Below are positions 35,766 through 48,273 of a stretch of DNA of 64,000 bases, one piece after another; within the stretch, counting starts at the first letter, position 1, and every line of letters begins with the position of its first letter. The stretch comes from Thunnus maccoyii (lineage: Eukaryota > Chordata > Actinopteri > Scombriformes > Scombridae). The DNA is taken from NCBI RefSeq assembly GCF_910596095.1, contig NC_056550.1, positions 21,758,001 through 21,822,000 on the forward strand, written 5' to 3'. The notes below the pieces were generated by a model. The model worked only from the letters and a program-made list of their open reading frames with translations, searched no databases and was not told where the DNA came from. The position numbers and the translations under genes were made by a program.

Positions 35766-36845
35766 ATGTGAAATGTGGAGTCCTGTTTGATAACAGTACA
35801 GCTCAGCTGTTTAGTAGGGCAGCAGCTTCTGTGTCTGCTGGTGGAGGTCTTTTTCTTGAGGGAAGAAGTTCAAAGAGTCTGTGTCCAGGGTGGGATTGGT
35901 CAAAGATGATCTTGCTTGCACGCTGCTTGGCCCTGGAGGAGCCACGATTTTGCCACTAATGATCTTCTCAGCTAAGCGAATGTCCTGTTGGGTTGCTGCT
36001 CTGTACCAAACAGTGATGGATCAGCACTGCATGTGGCAGGTCTTCAGATGCCTCAGGAAGAATGTTGTCTATTGGGTCTTCATGGTTATACAGCTTATGT
36101 TGATGTCCCATTTAAGATCCTTGGAGATGGTGGTGCCGAGGAACTTAAATGACTCTACAGCTGCAACTGTGGTGCTGTTGATGGTGAGTGGAGGGAGGGA
36201 GGGATAGGGGGGCTCTCCTGAAGTCCATTGCCAACTCTACTGTCTTGAGGGTGTTTAGCTGCAGGCTGTTATGGCTGCATCAGGATGTTAGCTGCGCCAC
36301 TTCCTGTCTATATGCAGACTCGTCCCTGTCATGGATCAGAACAATAACAATTGCGTCATCTGCAAACTTGAGTAGCTTAAGGAGTAGCTTATGGAGGTGC
36401 AGTCATTTGTATACAGACAGTAGAGGAGAGGGGAGAGGACGCAGCCCTGTGGTACTCTGATGCTGATGGTCAAAGGGGTAGAGGTGTGCTTTCCCAGCAT
36501 CACATGCTGCTTCCTGTCTGTCGGGAAGTTAGTGATTCACAGACAGAGAAGCTCAGGCACAGTCATCTGGGAAAGCTTGGTGTGGAGGAGCTCTTGCACA
36601 ATAGTGTTACATGTCAAGCTGAAGTCAACAAACAGGATCCTGGCGTGGGATCACCGGCTGTCCAGATGTTGGAGGATGAAGTGCAGGCCCAGGTTGACTG
36701 TGTCATCCACAGTCCTGTTAGTCCACTATACGAACTGCATGGGATCCATCAGGGGTCAGTGATTGATTTAAGGTGGGGAAAGATGAGTCTTTCAAAAACC
36801 TTCATGGCCACAGGGGTCAGAGCAATGGGCAATGTGTTAATTTTC
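35766..36845 (-). pseudogene. Degenerate LINE reverse transcriptase (minus strand)
   Basis: Minus-strand translation with frame jumps gives reverse-transcriptase wording around 36350 (VIVLIHDRDESAYRQEV), around 36270 (HNSLQLNTLKTVELAMDF) and around 36130 (ESFKFLGTTISKDLKWD), typical of the RT/thumb region of fish LINEs. The catalytic FADD-type motif corresponds to DDAIVIV near 36345. Stops and frameshifts interrupt it, and 5' and 3' ends are not recognisable. Likely a truncated old insertion with no function. Confidence 0.7.
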
Positions 36846-36897
36846 AAAAAAAAAAGACCACTGAATCTCATAGTTCCTCTAGGTTTTCAGTAGAACT

Positions 36898-37180
36898 GGA
36901 ACTAACAATTTTCAGTGTTGGTTATTCTGGTTTTCTAAATGAATAGTCTACACAATTCCAAAAATAGTGAAAAGTTCAGTTTCCCAGAGTCCAAGGTGAC
37001 TTCTTCAAATGCCATGTTTTTGACAGACTAACAGTCTAAAACCCAAAAATATTCTTTTTCACAATGATCTAAAACAGAAAATCTACAAATCATCAGTTTT
37101 TGCTTAAAAAATTAGATGATTAAATAATCATTGAAATATTTGCCTGTTTTCTTACTAATTGTTGCTGCTCAAGTTTGCAG
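36898..37180 (-). repeat. gctgcaa-family MITE copy, reverse orientation
   Basis: Contains the reverse complement of the family interior (CAACAGTTCACAACCCAAAG region diverged) and ends: AACTAACAATTTTCA on the left, ATTGTTGCTGCTC on the right. It lies immediately beside the LINE remnant. Confidence 0.45.
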
Positions 37181-38860
37181 CAGGTCAGACATTTGCAGAC
37201 ATTTGTACATTTTGCTGCCATTTAAAAGCAGCTGATGGGGGAAAAACTAGATATATATTTAAAAATCAAAGGTTCTGAATTCAAAGTTTCTTTTTCAGCT
37301 CTGTTAAACAGGTCATTTTTTGTGTTAAACAATTCCCTCTTTTTGGTGGTCCAGTGGAGCGAGGCGGACTACATTTCAAAGCTTCAGCTAAACTCTGTAG
37401 CAGCCTGTCAGTTCGAGTTCAGATGGTGTCTTCACTGCTCTGCTGAAGGTCATCCTCTTGGCTTCGCAGACTCAGGCTACCTTCCTTCCTTCACTAACTG
37501 CTGCTCTTCTTCTTTAGGTTCCATACATTAAAATATTGTACAACCGCTGACCTGCACGCTCTGTCAAGTTGCAAGGGCTTCACACGATAGAAACGAATGC
37601 CACAGCAGCTGTCACTGTTACATCCATAATTATCTTTTCTGTGGTTATTGTGTATCTTGTTCCCTCGTAAAATGACATTTACAAAGGGCAGATAAAAGCA
37701 TCAATTAGACACTGAGTGCCTCTTAGACTTGCTTTCAGAGTCAACAGTTCTCCAGTGAGCAGGAATTTGAAAGGATGGTCTTGTTTCTATGGTGATGCAA
37801 AACCGTAAACAAGGTTTTCTTAAATCTTTGTAACGTTCCTTGTCTTGTCAGTGGTGTTTATAGAACAAATGGGTCTGTTTTTCAGGCTTTCAACAGGTGT
37901 AGAAAGTACCCCAGTGATTTGATGTTCCTTGTTGACTGCAGAGTTGATAATTGTTTTCCACTGGTGCCACAAAGTCCCTCAAGAGTGATGATGCTGCCTG
38001 GTGTCATAAGGGCCAAGCAACACTATCAAACGCATGGTTAACCACACCCTCACAATCACGCTCTCACTCTCTGGAAAGGCCATGGCAATTATCCACATAC
38101 TGAGAATGACCTTTGGTGTGACACGCTGAGCTTGATTTTTGCAATATGTGCATCACAGAGCAGCATGAAGAGAAAACTAACCAGTATCACAGAGACTGGG
38201 TTGCAAAAATGCCACATTCATCTTTTGATTAGCTCCAAGAAACATTTAATAGGTGTAAATTTTATTCAGGGAAAATCAATTCACATTATTTTATATATGT
38301 TTTTAATCACTGAAGACATTTTAATCACATTGGACTAAACCTTGGTGATCCCATCATATAACAGTCCTATATGTGGAATAAATTACACTAACCTCACGTT
38401 TCTAATCAAATGTAAGAGGTCTAATTAGCTTCTGTGTCACACAGACTGTTCTAATGACTGAGTTTTTGACAGGGCTGAAAGGTTGTCGATCCAAATCCAA
38501 ACCGACACTAATGTGGTTTGACTGCTAATGTTGGTAATTTATACGGGAATTGTGTACAGACTTTATATAAAGGGTGACCATTTGTCTTAACCTGTTGACA
38601 GCTCCAAAAGAAATCCCCCCAAAAACAAACAAAAAAAAGAGATTTCATTTCAATATTTAAGGTGGACCTGTGGAGATGGGACACTATTCTGGAGGCCATT
38701 GCACCTGTAAGGATTAAAACAATCTCCAGTAAGCAGAAAGCATCATGGAGAAATGCTACATCTGTAAAAATCCAGAGAAGAGAAGAGAATATTTGAAAAA
38801 ACAAATATCCAGATTCACTACAACATCTTTAAAGAGAGACTTCATATTAATAACTTAGAA
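37181..38860. other. Intergenic, nothing recognised
   Basis: No exon-like frame and no recognisable repeat end. A frame at 37235-37531 has no domain resemblance. Confidence 0.45.
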
Positions 38861-39716
38861 TTGAAAAACTCTAGACAAGCCTTTTTCTCTGACATCATCC
38901 ATAAAAATATAAATAATGCACTCAACCTATTTGCTGCTGTTGATAGGCTGACAAACCCCCCAGCACAAAGAGCCCCCTGAACTCCTCTCTTCCAATAAAT
39001 GCAACGAAATAGCTGCTTTTTCAGTGATAAAATTCAAGGCTGAAAGTTAGAGCTCACCTCGACTCGCTGTCGTTGAAGGCTAAAAGTCAAGTCAGAAACC
39101 TTGTGGTGTTATTATGGACTCAGACCTTAACTATAATAGTCACATCAAGTCAGCCTTCTGCCATCTCAAAAACATAGCCAGAATCAGAGGATTCATGTTC
39201 AAACAAGACGTAGAAAAACTCATCCATGCCTTTACATTCAGCAGATTAGACTTCTGTAACAATCTTTTTACAGGTCTCCCCAAAAAGGATATAAGACAGC
39301 TTCAGCTCATTCAGAATGCAGCTTCAGACTTCTAACTAGAACTAAAAAAGTGAATCACAGACTTGATTTTAAAATATTACTGCTAGTTTTTAAATCACTG
39401 AATGGTTTGGGGCACAAATACACCTCCGACTTGCTTTCACACTACAGACTACAACCCTTGAGGAATCTCAGGTCTTCAGGGACTGGTCTACTAACTATTC
39501 CCAGTGTCAAAACAAATCATGGTGAGGCAGTATTTAGTTATTAAGCTGCTCATTGTTGGAATAAACTTCCTGAGAATATGAGAAACGCTCCAACCTTAAC
39601 TACTTTTATTGTATTTTTATGCCTTTAAATGTCTTGTGCCTTGTGTAAAGCACCTTGAATTGCAGTTATGTATGAAATGTGCTATACAAATAAACTTGCC
39701 TTGCCTGGCCTATTCC
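38860..39716 (+). pseudogene. Truncated LINE (L2/CR1-like) 3' end
   Basis: Plus-strand translation shows the C-terminal part of a LINE polyprotein: SHIKSAFCHLKNIARIRGF, FSRLDFCNNLFTGLPKK, LQLIQNAA, then in another frame DFKILLLVFKSLNGLG and LRSSGTGLLTIP, then WNKLPENMRNAPTLTTF. Frame changes and a stop after NAASDF show decay. It ends with GTGCTATACAAATAAACTTG and TTGCC repeats, the usual 3' tail of such elements. 5'-truncated, as is normal for LINE copies. Confidence 0.85.
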
Positions 39717-40402
39717 CTGATGCATAATCAGTTTGTGACTCATACAAAAAGTCTATTTACATAATTCTAGCTTTGCAGTTTTGTTTTGCAAGCAGTGTAT
39801 GTTTCTATGGCGCTGTTTTTCCCACTCAAGGGCAAAAATGCACTAATAAAAAATTTGAATCACCTTGATACCGTCATGAATCATTTTCTCCCAGTGACGA
39901 CAGCTTCTGGATAAAATTGCCTCCACCTACGGGAACAAGTACTCACTGAGTGGTTTGACAGGCCACAAAAATGATTCAAGTAATGTCTCAACTTATAGCA
40001 TTTTACCACTAACACAGCAAATACTCTTACATATATGTAGGTGTTTAGTGCCTTGTAGTGTTGTCCAAGTGTGTACAAACATTATTACATTACAGTCATT
40101 TGGTAGATGCTGTTGTCCAGAATAATAGCTAGATGTCATCAGAAATTATAAGTGCATCCCTCCTAAACAAACAACTAAGAGCATGTTCAGGGTACATGCG
40201 GATGCAATAACATGATTTATAGAAGACCTACAATAAATACTACTTTTCTGAAGCCAATTTGTTTTTTGCATACCTGTTTTCACCCCTTTATCAATAAAGC
40301 CTTATTTTTTGTTCCACACAGGATATATTTTTTTAATTTGGGTAACAATCCACATCCTCCTTTCCCAGTCTGACTCATAGAACATCCAGGAGAAAAAAAA
40401 AG

Positions 40403-40433
<31 letters not shown>

Positions 40434-41170
40434 AGGCAGTCACAGAAAGAGAAAGACGTTGCTTGAGAAAATCCAGAAACAAGGAGATAAACTGAAGTAG
40501 GTTAACCATACAGCCGTCATGCCCTGATTTAGCCTGCTTCCTCCAGAATAGATGACCCAAAACCTCTTCTCCCCTCCCTTCTCCTCCTTTTCCCATGGCC
40601 CTGTTCGAAGAGAGCTTTTTGCAGCTGTAACACAACTACACGCCTTCTAAACTGACAGGATTAACAAAATAACAATAAGACAGAGAGCCTTCTGCGCAGG
40701 TGTAAACATAGTCTGCTCTTCTGTCTGCTGTACACGATGCAAGGAGGGTTAAACAACAATGGCCAAGCATAAATTAAAAGTGCTTGCTAGTGGGCATACA
40801 ATTCTCTACAGTGACAAGGTTAGGCAAGACAATATGTTACTGAAAAAAACAATTGTAAATTATGTTTCGAAATTAGGTTTCTGTTGCTCTTGAAGGCATA
40901 GCTCCAAGGTAACACTTAAAATTGTATGATCTGACAGGAGTTTATGTGTATTTTTCGTACCAGTGGATTGAAAATGTTGCACAACCGTAAATACAAAACC
41001 GTGAAAACTGTTCTGTCAATAAAATACAAAATACAACCAAGAAGCTCTCCTCATGACACATCCTGTTACATTATTCTATAAGGACTTCACCCTGCCGACC
41101 AGACAGACCAACATGACCTTCAAATTAGCCCTATATTCTCCACACTCCTCATCACTGACCTCTTGGCAAA
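39717..41170. other. Intergenic, with a poly-A tract
   Basis: Contains an A-rich run at about 40390-40432 but no gene. It precedes the compound repeat at 41172. Confidence 0.5.
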
Positions 41171-41171
41171 C

Positions 41172-43030
41172 TTAAAGGATAGGTTCACCATTTTTCGGGT
41201 CTGTCTTAAAGGTGCAGTATGTAGAATTTAGTGACATCTAGTGGAATGAACTTGGAAATGGAATATAATATTTATAAGTATTTTAATTAGTGTACCTGAA
41301 AATGAGAATTGTGTTTTTGTTATCTTAGAATGAGCCCTTTATATCTACATAGGGAGCGGGTCTTCTTCCATGGAGCCCACCATTTTACACTGCCATGTTT
41401 CTACAGTAGCCCAGAACAGACAAACAAAACACTGGCTCTAGAGAGGGCCTTTCATATTTTTTGTGAGTTTCATGGCCAGCGTAGGTTTTCCTACACACCT
41501 GGAAGGGGGTCAGGGGGTTTGGTTAGTTGAAACCTCACTGCTAGATGCCACTACATCCTACACACTGGTCCTTTAAAAGAACAGTCAGGTGCCCGAATGA
41601 ACACTGAAAGAGGTTTTTCTCACTGTAATAATTCATCCTGTTCATACAAATGCATTTAAAAGTTTATCTGAAACTTAAATGAGACTTCAGCAGTCTGAGT
41701 TAGTCACATTAAGTGGATATCTACCACATTTACAGTCTTTTTAACATCAAATTCCCTCTTTGTGTTTCCTCGGACAGTGTTTCCCTGTTGAGCTGCGGTG
41801 GAAGTATAGTAACAAAAAGAGACTTTGGCACTAAAAAGACTGTAAAGGTGAAAGATATCTACTTGAATTGACTAATTGACTAACATCACCATTGGTCACT
41901 GATGAGAAGGTATATCTTATATGTAGTAAAGCTGTTTCACTGTCTTAGCTTAGCCACACTTTTAAGTGTTTGTTCTGAGTTAGTCAAAGTGGATATCTAC
42001 CACAGTTACAGTCTTTGCTGTAAAAAAAATCCTCTTTGTGTCTCTACAGTGTTTTCCAGTTCATCTGCAGTGGAAGGATAATAACAAAAAGAGGGACTTT
42101 GGCACTAAAAAGACAGTAACTTTGAAAGATATTGACTTCATTTGACTAATTTGGATGACTGAAACATCATATTAGCTTCAAATAAGCTTTTCAATCAATT
42201 TTTGCACAGGATGAGGACTGTGGTTTCCATGGTGCAGAGCCGCACTTCTAACTCACTGAGCCTCGAAAAGCCTGAGAATAGCTAAACATAAGACACACTG
42301 AGCAAGAGAGAGCATGACAGTGAGAGGGAGAGAGGGAAGCTATTGCTAACTGCTAAGCTAAAGTAATTAGCAGATCTGAAAAGCATGTAAACAACTGTGT
42401 GATTAGCGAGAAAGTCGCTAAAAGAAGGAGAGAGCTAAGAGTGCTTGAGCAGAACTAGTATATATTTAAATGTACAACAGGTAATAAGCTGCAGTAATGA
42501 AGAATATGGCAAAATTAAGTGAGTTGAGATGCAGAAATTCTACCAGTGACACAGAAACTTCGGTAACATATGAGACAATAAGCTTAGTGCAGCACATCAT
42601 GTTGTTTATGATTGGTTCGTTGAATTTATTGCGTAATTTGCATTATAAATGCCAAAGCATAAGCACGCCCAATTCAAACCCAATATCAGGAAAGTTTATA
42701 ACAACTTAAATGACAATATTTCGAATTTGGATTGAAACTAATTTCTAATACTTTTTAGATGCTTCATAAGAATCCTAAATTACATAGTTAGAAGGCTGTT
42801 GTGGATTTGTGGTTTCCAGTGGCTTTAAAGCATTTGAGTGTGCTCAAGCAATCATGTCTCACCTCATGTTCCTTCATGAATGTTTGAACAGTCTGAAAGG
42901 GACATTTTTTTCCCCCCTGCCTCTCAAAGTTAATAATTATTTGTAACCTTGACACACACATATAAATCAGCTACTGAACAAATGGTAGCAGAGAGGCTTC
43001 AGAGTGACACAGTGTATTTTTATTTATGCT
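41172..43030 (+). repeat. Compound palindromic dispersed repeat
   Basis: The left end TTAAAGGATAGGTTCACC is the inverse of the right-end wording AACCTATCCTTTAA seen in sister copies at about 51320 and 63940. The interior has two successive imperfect palindromes (about 41690-41880 and 41980-42150) built from the same unit (GTGGATATCTACCACA ... ACTAAAAAGACTGTAA). A TTAA-flanked MITE is nested at 41210-41572. The right part (42825-43030) matches 51060-51305. Confidence 0.75.
41210..41572 (+). mobile_element. TTAA-flanked MITE (piggyBac type), 363 bp, nested
   Basis: TTAA at 41206-41209 and 41573-41576 flank a 363-bp unit with imperfect inverted ends of about 35 bp: AGGTGCAGTATGTAGAATTT on the left and, reversed, AGGACCAGTGTGTAGGATGT on the right. 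No coding capacity. Removing the unit and one TTAA restores continuous wording of the outer repeat. Confidence 0.8.
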
Positions 43031-45350
43031 GAAAAAAATTTGCTTACATAAATCCGTCTGCTTCACAAAAGTGGCTATCGAGGCAGGTGGTCCCAGTTCC
43101 TAGGAAACTGGAGCAGGCGCAGCAGTGTCCAGGACGTTGAAAGTCATCCAAAAAGGAGTAGATTGATGGTGTTTGTTTTAGGACTCCTTCAACATTGTGT
43201 AAGGAGTTGTGAATTCAGAGAGCAAGCTTTTCTGTCAGCACATTTAGTCTACTGGCATGACAGAGGAACTCTTGTACACTTGTTTTTACTCATCCTCGAG
43301 TTGTAAACGTCCCTCGGTGACCTACCATCAACAGGAGGCTGTTTATCATCTTTTCTTGATCATTAAATCATGTCACATTGTACATCAAAGCTCTCCTTTG
43401 CCTCTCTGCTGTTTGTCTTCATGGTCGTTCTTTGTCTTCTGCTTGGGATCATTTTGTTTGGCGTAATATTCATTTGCAAATTTTCCAGTGCTTCCTTTGT
43501 CTTTGCGTCTGCAATTTGTGATCCTTGCAGTGTCCTTTCATGAAAAATGGTGCAAACATGAATCCATGAAGAGGTGTATAATAAGGTGAGTGTATTTCTT
43601 TGTCTCAGGAAGAGACAATGTGAACGGTTATTTATCTTTCTGCATAACAAATCGCTTTGTGTCTTGGTATGGTACAGATTATATAGTGTGCTTCAGGTAG
43701 CTCTGCAGCACCAGATTAATGCGAGACTGAATTGCAATGAGTCACATGTCCACAGGCTGACAACGGATTGATGGTGCAGGTTAGAAAACCCATATTGTTC
43801 CTTCAATGTGACAACCAGATTTGCATAATACAGTCATGAATGTGAAAAAGAAACTCTCAAAATGAAACACTGACATGATTTATCTTGACAGACTATCAGA
43901 GTTATTTCGATCGGATCAGATGAGATTTTCTTATCCGCTGATCTGTGTTGACTGAGATGGGACCTGATTACCAGAGATGACAATTTAGGGTTGATTACAC
44001 CTCCTTTTGTTGACATCCACATCACAATATCCGACGCTGTCCTTATTTCCCCGTATTCATCGTGTTTGCTGCTCCATCTATCAAAACTTGACTTCCAATA
44101 AGTGTTCTGTGCTTCAGTCAAGCTCCACTAGTAATTAAAAGTGCTGCAAGAGAGCAATCAGGAAATGACAGGTACCTTGTTTTACAACATCTTCGACTTA
44201 TCTCCTGAAAATTCTGGTCATTTTAATAATTCATCAAGGCTGACAAATAGTGAGAACTTGATTAAAACGACCTTGCTACACTCCATATCTCTTTCCTGGT
44301 TTCATTCATTTTTCAATCAGCCATTTGTGTTACTGTGTGTTTACCCCTGTCTTGCATCTATGTGTGAGAGTACGCCGAAACAGATTGATTTTAGCCTGCT
44401 GTTTAATCGTCATAAAGCAAAATACACACGAACAGCGGGTGAGCCAGCATTCAATTAAGAGCCATGTAATCCTGAATGATTAGTTTACATGAGCTCAACA
44501 GCACAAGAGGAAGAAAAGGTTACAGTGACATGAAGCAGCAGTCTGAGAGTCGCCTGGTTTGATATGCATTTTTGCATGAAAGAAACTTTATTGATCCCTG
44601 TGGGGAAATTGAGTTTTTTTTAAAGGAGCAAAAGTAATTCAGCAGGGATCAAACAAAGTGGAAGTTAAGCACAGAGCATGAATACAGAAACACAGAATAG
44701 AAGAAAAATATATAATCAAGTAGCAGAATACAAAGACCTTATGTCAGGTTTTCTCAGCCTTTTGGGGCATGATGAGTTCATTTTTGGTTCTCAAATTAGT
44801 CATGCATCAAATTGAAGTTTCTAAGTTGTTGTGTGAATCTGAGCATGTTATCATTTCTGTTCTTTTGAGAAATACAGATGAGAATGTTAGTCAGAAATTG
44901 TTGTATGACATGACAAGAATAAACTGTCACTCTCAACAATTAACAGTTTACCTGCAGCCTATGTGTCTGTTTCTAGTAATGAGAATATAGCACTCTTCTA
45001 CCGAGACAGTCATTAGGTCGGTAATGCAGATGATAAATGGCATTGTCACTCTTGTCCTCCTTTGCTTGTTATCAGATGGAGAAGTTACAGTAAATCCAGC
45101 AGAGAGATACTGTTGCAGCAATTCAGCAATTGTCAGGCAGCCAGAGAACAAAGTGAGTTCATCCTCAGCTCAGTCGGTACAGTCTAGGAATGGCAGTGGC
45201 TGGATGCGGAGGAGTTCTGTAAAGGCATGCTCGCGCTAACGTCAACGTCAGAATCATAAATGTAGCTGTTGGTGTTGATGGTTTTGACTTGTGTAGATCG
45301 TATATGTCACTTTACAAACAGAAAGCAACATTAGACGTGCTGTAAAACAC
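43031..45350. other. Intergenic, with one LINE-tail fragment
   Basis: No gene. At about 44575-44620 the sequence ACTTTATTGATCCCTGTGGG followed by GAAATT is the reverse complement of a common fish LINE 3' tail, so a short minus-strand LINE fragment probably lies upstream of it. Confidence 0.45.
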
Positions 45351-47431
45351 AGGTGTTTAGGCACTATCTTTGAAACTATAGGCTATTTTTGCTCTACACT
45401 TGTGTTTATAACTCTACACATTATCCACAAAACCTTACACCAAACTAGCATAACCTTATACATCTCTTACAAAAGCAAACAATTCTTGCAAAACTCTTCA
45501 AAGTCTTTTTAATATATGTGTTTTTGCATCAATGCAGTACATACAAACCATTGTTTGGATAAGCACATGAAGCACCGACTACGTACTGATAGTACAAATA
45601 AAAAACACTCGTGGCTTTTGCCCTGTGTGCAGGGCATTGCAGTTTGCAATGAAGTTTTATCATACATGTAGTAAACACACATACACACAGGTATCCAAAT
45701 GTGTAAAGTATGGATGTGTACTCACACAATCAATAAAAAATAAAGGGAAAAAGTTCATCCACATCACATGTGATGCTGTCTTGAGCTAGACAGCGTGGAG
45801 AGTATCACCTCCTGGCCTTCCATGACCCCTGATCGATGCCCCCACAAACCTCCATGATTGCTTGTAGAAGGGGTATGAGTCGGTGGGGCTGGCGATCATG
45901 CACCTTCCAAGAATGGGGAGAGACTGAATGCGATGAAAAGTGGATGACCTGTGAACCAGTTGCAGACCAAAGCAGTCCGGTGGAAACTAACATTGTCCCA
46001 GATGATAACGTACCTGGGCTGCTCTGGTTCCTGGTCATTAGGAATTAGTTTACTGTGAAGGGTATCCAGAAATGTGATAATGCGTGCAGTGTTGTATGGG
46101 CCAAGGATTGCATGATGGTGAAGGACATCGTTTTGACTAATAGCCGCACATATTGTTATGTTGTCACCACATTGTCCCGGGACGTTGACAATGGCACGGT
46201 GATGATATTTCTGCCACGGCCCCTTGTTTTTGCAAGGTTGAAACCTGCCTCGTTCACATATATTAGCTCATGATGTATTGCATCTGCTTCTAGCTCCATG
46301 ACTCTCTGACAGATACAAGACAAAACAACGTAGCACAGTATGAAAGACAGGTCAAGTCAATATGATGTAGCTCCACACACCTCCAGATCCAGTACCAATG
46401 ATAGGATAGTATAGCTTACCTGTACATATTCATATCTCAGTTGTTTTGCATGGTCTGAGTTTTTTTCAAAAGGGACTCTGTACAGATGCTTCATCTTAAC
46501 TGTATTGTGTTCCAGTAGACGAGACAGTGCAGAAAGACTCACTCTGTTGACCTTTTGGAATATGGTTTTATCTGCCGTTATGTGCTCCTGCAGTTCTCTA
46601 AGTCTGATGCAGTTATTTTCAATGACCTTATTTACAATGTGGGTCTCCTGCTCTGCAGTGAGCAGTGGACCTCTTACACCAGATACTGGTTTTCTTGCAG
46701 CTCTGTAAAAAACATTTGAATGGTTTTAATGATAGATAGATACTTCTCATTATGAAAGTACAGTGCATATTACTGTACCAGTAAGAGTACAACACCTACA
46801 GTTACTTACCAGTTCTCATTTTCTAAATATCCGGATGATACCTGCAACAGTGTAGCCGCTCAGATTTGGTTGAACCCGTTCTCCAGCCTCCCTCATGGTC
46901 ATCCCATGGTTGACAACATGGTCCACTACAGTCACCCTGATTTCATCAGTTATTGTATTCCTGACTCCCCTTCCTCTCCTTCTCCCCCATCCCACTTCAC
47001 CTCTTCTGTCCTCCTCCTCCTCCTCTTCATCTTACTTCTTCACCTCCTTGTCCTCGTCCTTGTCGTCCTCCTCTAGTTTTACAAATGTTTACCTCTGGCC
47101 TATTTATAGCGCTCAAGCTCTGATTTGTAAGTGAACTCATTATCTAAGAGTGTTTTCACGTTTCAATGTAGAGAGGCAATTGGTAAAATAGTGTAGCAAC
47201 GTAGAGACCAATGTTTACAGTTTTGCCAGACGTGTGTTAATAAATTGCAAACTGAGTGTAAAGCAGTGAGTTGTGTTTACAGTTTTGCAAATAGTGTGTT
47301 ATAAAATTACAGACCGAGTGTGAAGCAGAGAACATGCAATCAGTTTGGCACACTTGGTAAATGCACTGGCTACAAGTGTTAATGGTTTCAGAGATAGTGC
47401 TTCAAGAATCACTGATAGTGTTTAAGCATTC
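45351..47431 (-). mobile_element. IS630/Tc1-mariner-like DNA transposon, inactive
   Basis: Inverted ends of about 22 bp: GTTTAGGCACTATCTTTGAA near 45355 and, reversed, CTTGAAGCACTATCTCTGAA near 47405. Between them, on the minus strand, is a decayed DDE_3-type transposase reading frame. The element sits in the desert between the zinc-finger gene and stac2. Confidence 0.75.
45800..47010 (-). pseudogene. IS630-like (DDE_3) transposase remnant
   Basis: From the 5' side on the minus strand: a helix-turn-helix stretch (HGMTMREAGERVQPNLSGYT) near 46900-46860, RKPVSGVRGPLLTAEQE near 46680, the linker LSALSRLLEHNTVKMKHLYR near 46520, then catalytic-core wording VNEAGFN near 46240, VPGQCGDNITICAAIS near 46170 and YVIIWDNVSFHRTALV near 46000. 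The first catalytic aspartate (usually VDEAGF) is Asn here, and the segment carrying the third acidic residue is scrambled and ends in a stop. Frameshifts separate the blocks. Dead copy. Confidence 0.8.
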
Positions 47432-48217
47432 AGGAAAAACTGTGAAAAACAGACACTGTAGGATCACTGTGGTGTTGCTGAACTGACAGTTTAACCAAGT
47501 ATGTAGAAGTAATCCCTTTGAGCAAAAACCACTGCCTTCAGACTGCTCTGAACGCTCCGTTTCCAATGTTTTTTACTACTTTCAGCCCGAACCGACATCG
47601 ACTCATGATGGATTTCTTTATATAGTCATCTGCTCCACAGAACTGATGTAAAGATGGGACACAAGAGGTATTTTTCAATTTGTGCAGAAAAATATGCACA
47701 AGCAATGGAGGAAATGGTTTGATAAATTGGGAGTTACACTTCTTTCTTATCGAGAATTAAATGAGAAGATTGATGCCGCTGTCAGGCGTGAGAGTGGTAT
47801 TGATTTTCTCATCTAACCCTCACAAGAAAGTGAATGTGTATTTCCAAAATGTTCAACTATTTTTTAAAATATTGATGTAGTTCCAGCATCTTGCATAGAC
47901 CCTTAAGTTGAACAACTTTGAGAGAGAAATTTGAAGGTCAAATGGCCCACTAACACTTTTACCTAAAGACGGACTTGCACTGTAAATGAGAGGCATTTGA
48001 TGTAAATACAAGTATTTTATATATGTGTATATGTGAGAAAGGAAATCAGTTTTTAAGACTGAGACCCAGCCTCTGAAAAACAGAGAGGTGCTTCTTTTTC
48101 TTCTTCTTCTTCACCACCAGGCGCTCACAGTTTCATTTCATCTATTTGTTGACTAAAGTAAAGGTCAGCTGTGTGGAGAGAACGATGACGTGAGTTGTTC
48201 ACTATAACAGCTTGTCA

Positions 48218-48273
<56 letters not shown>

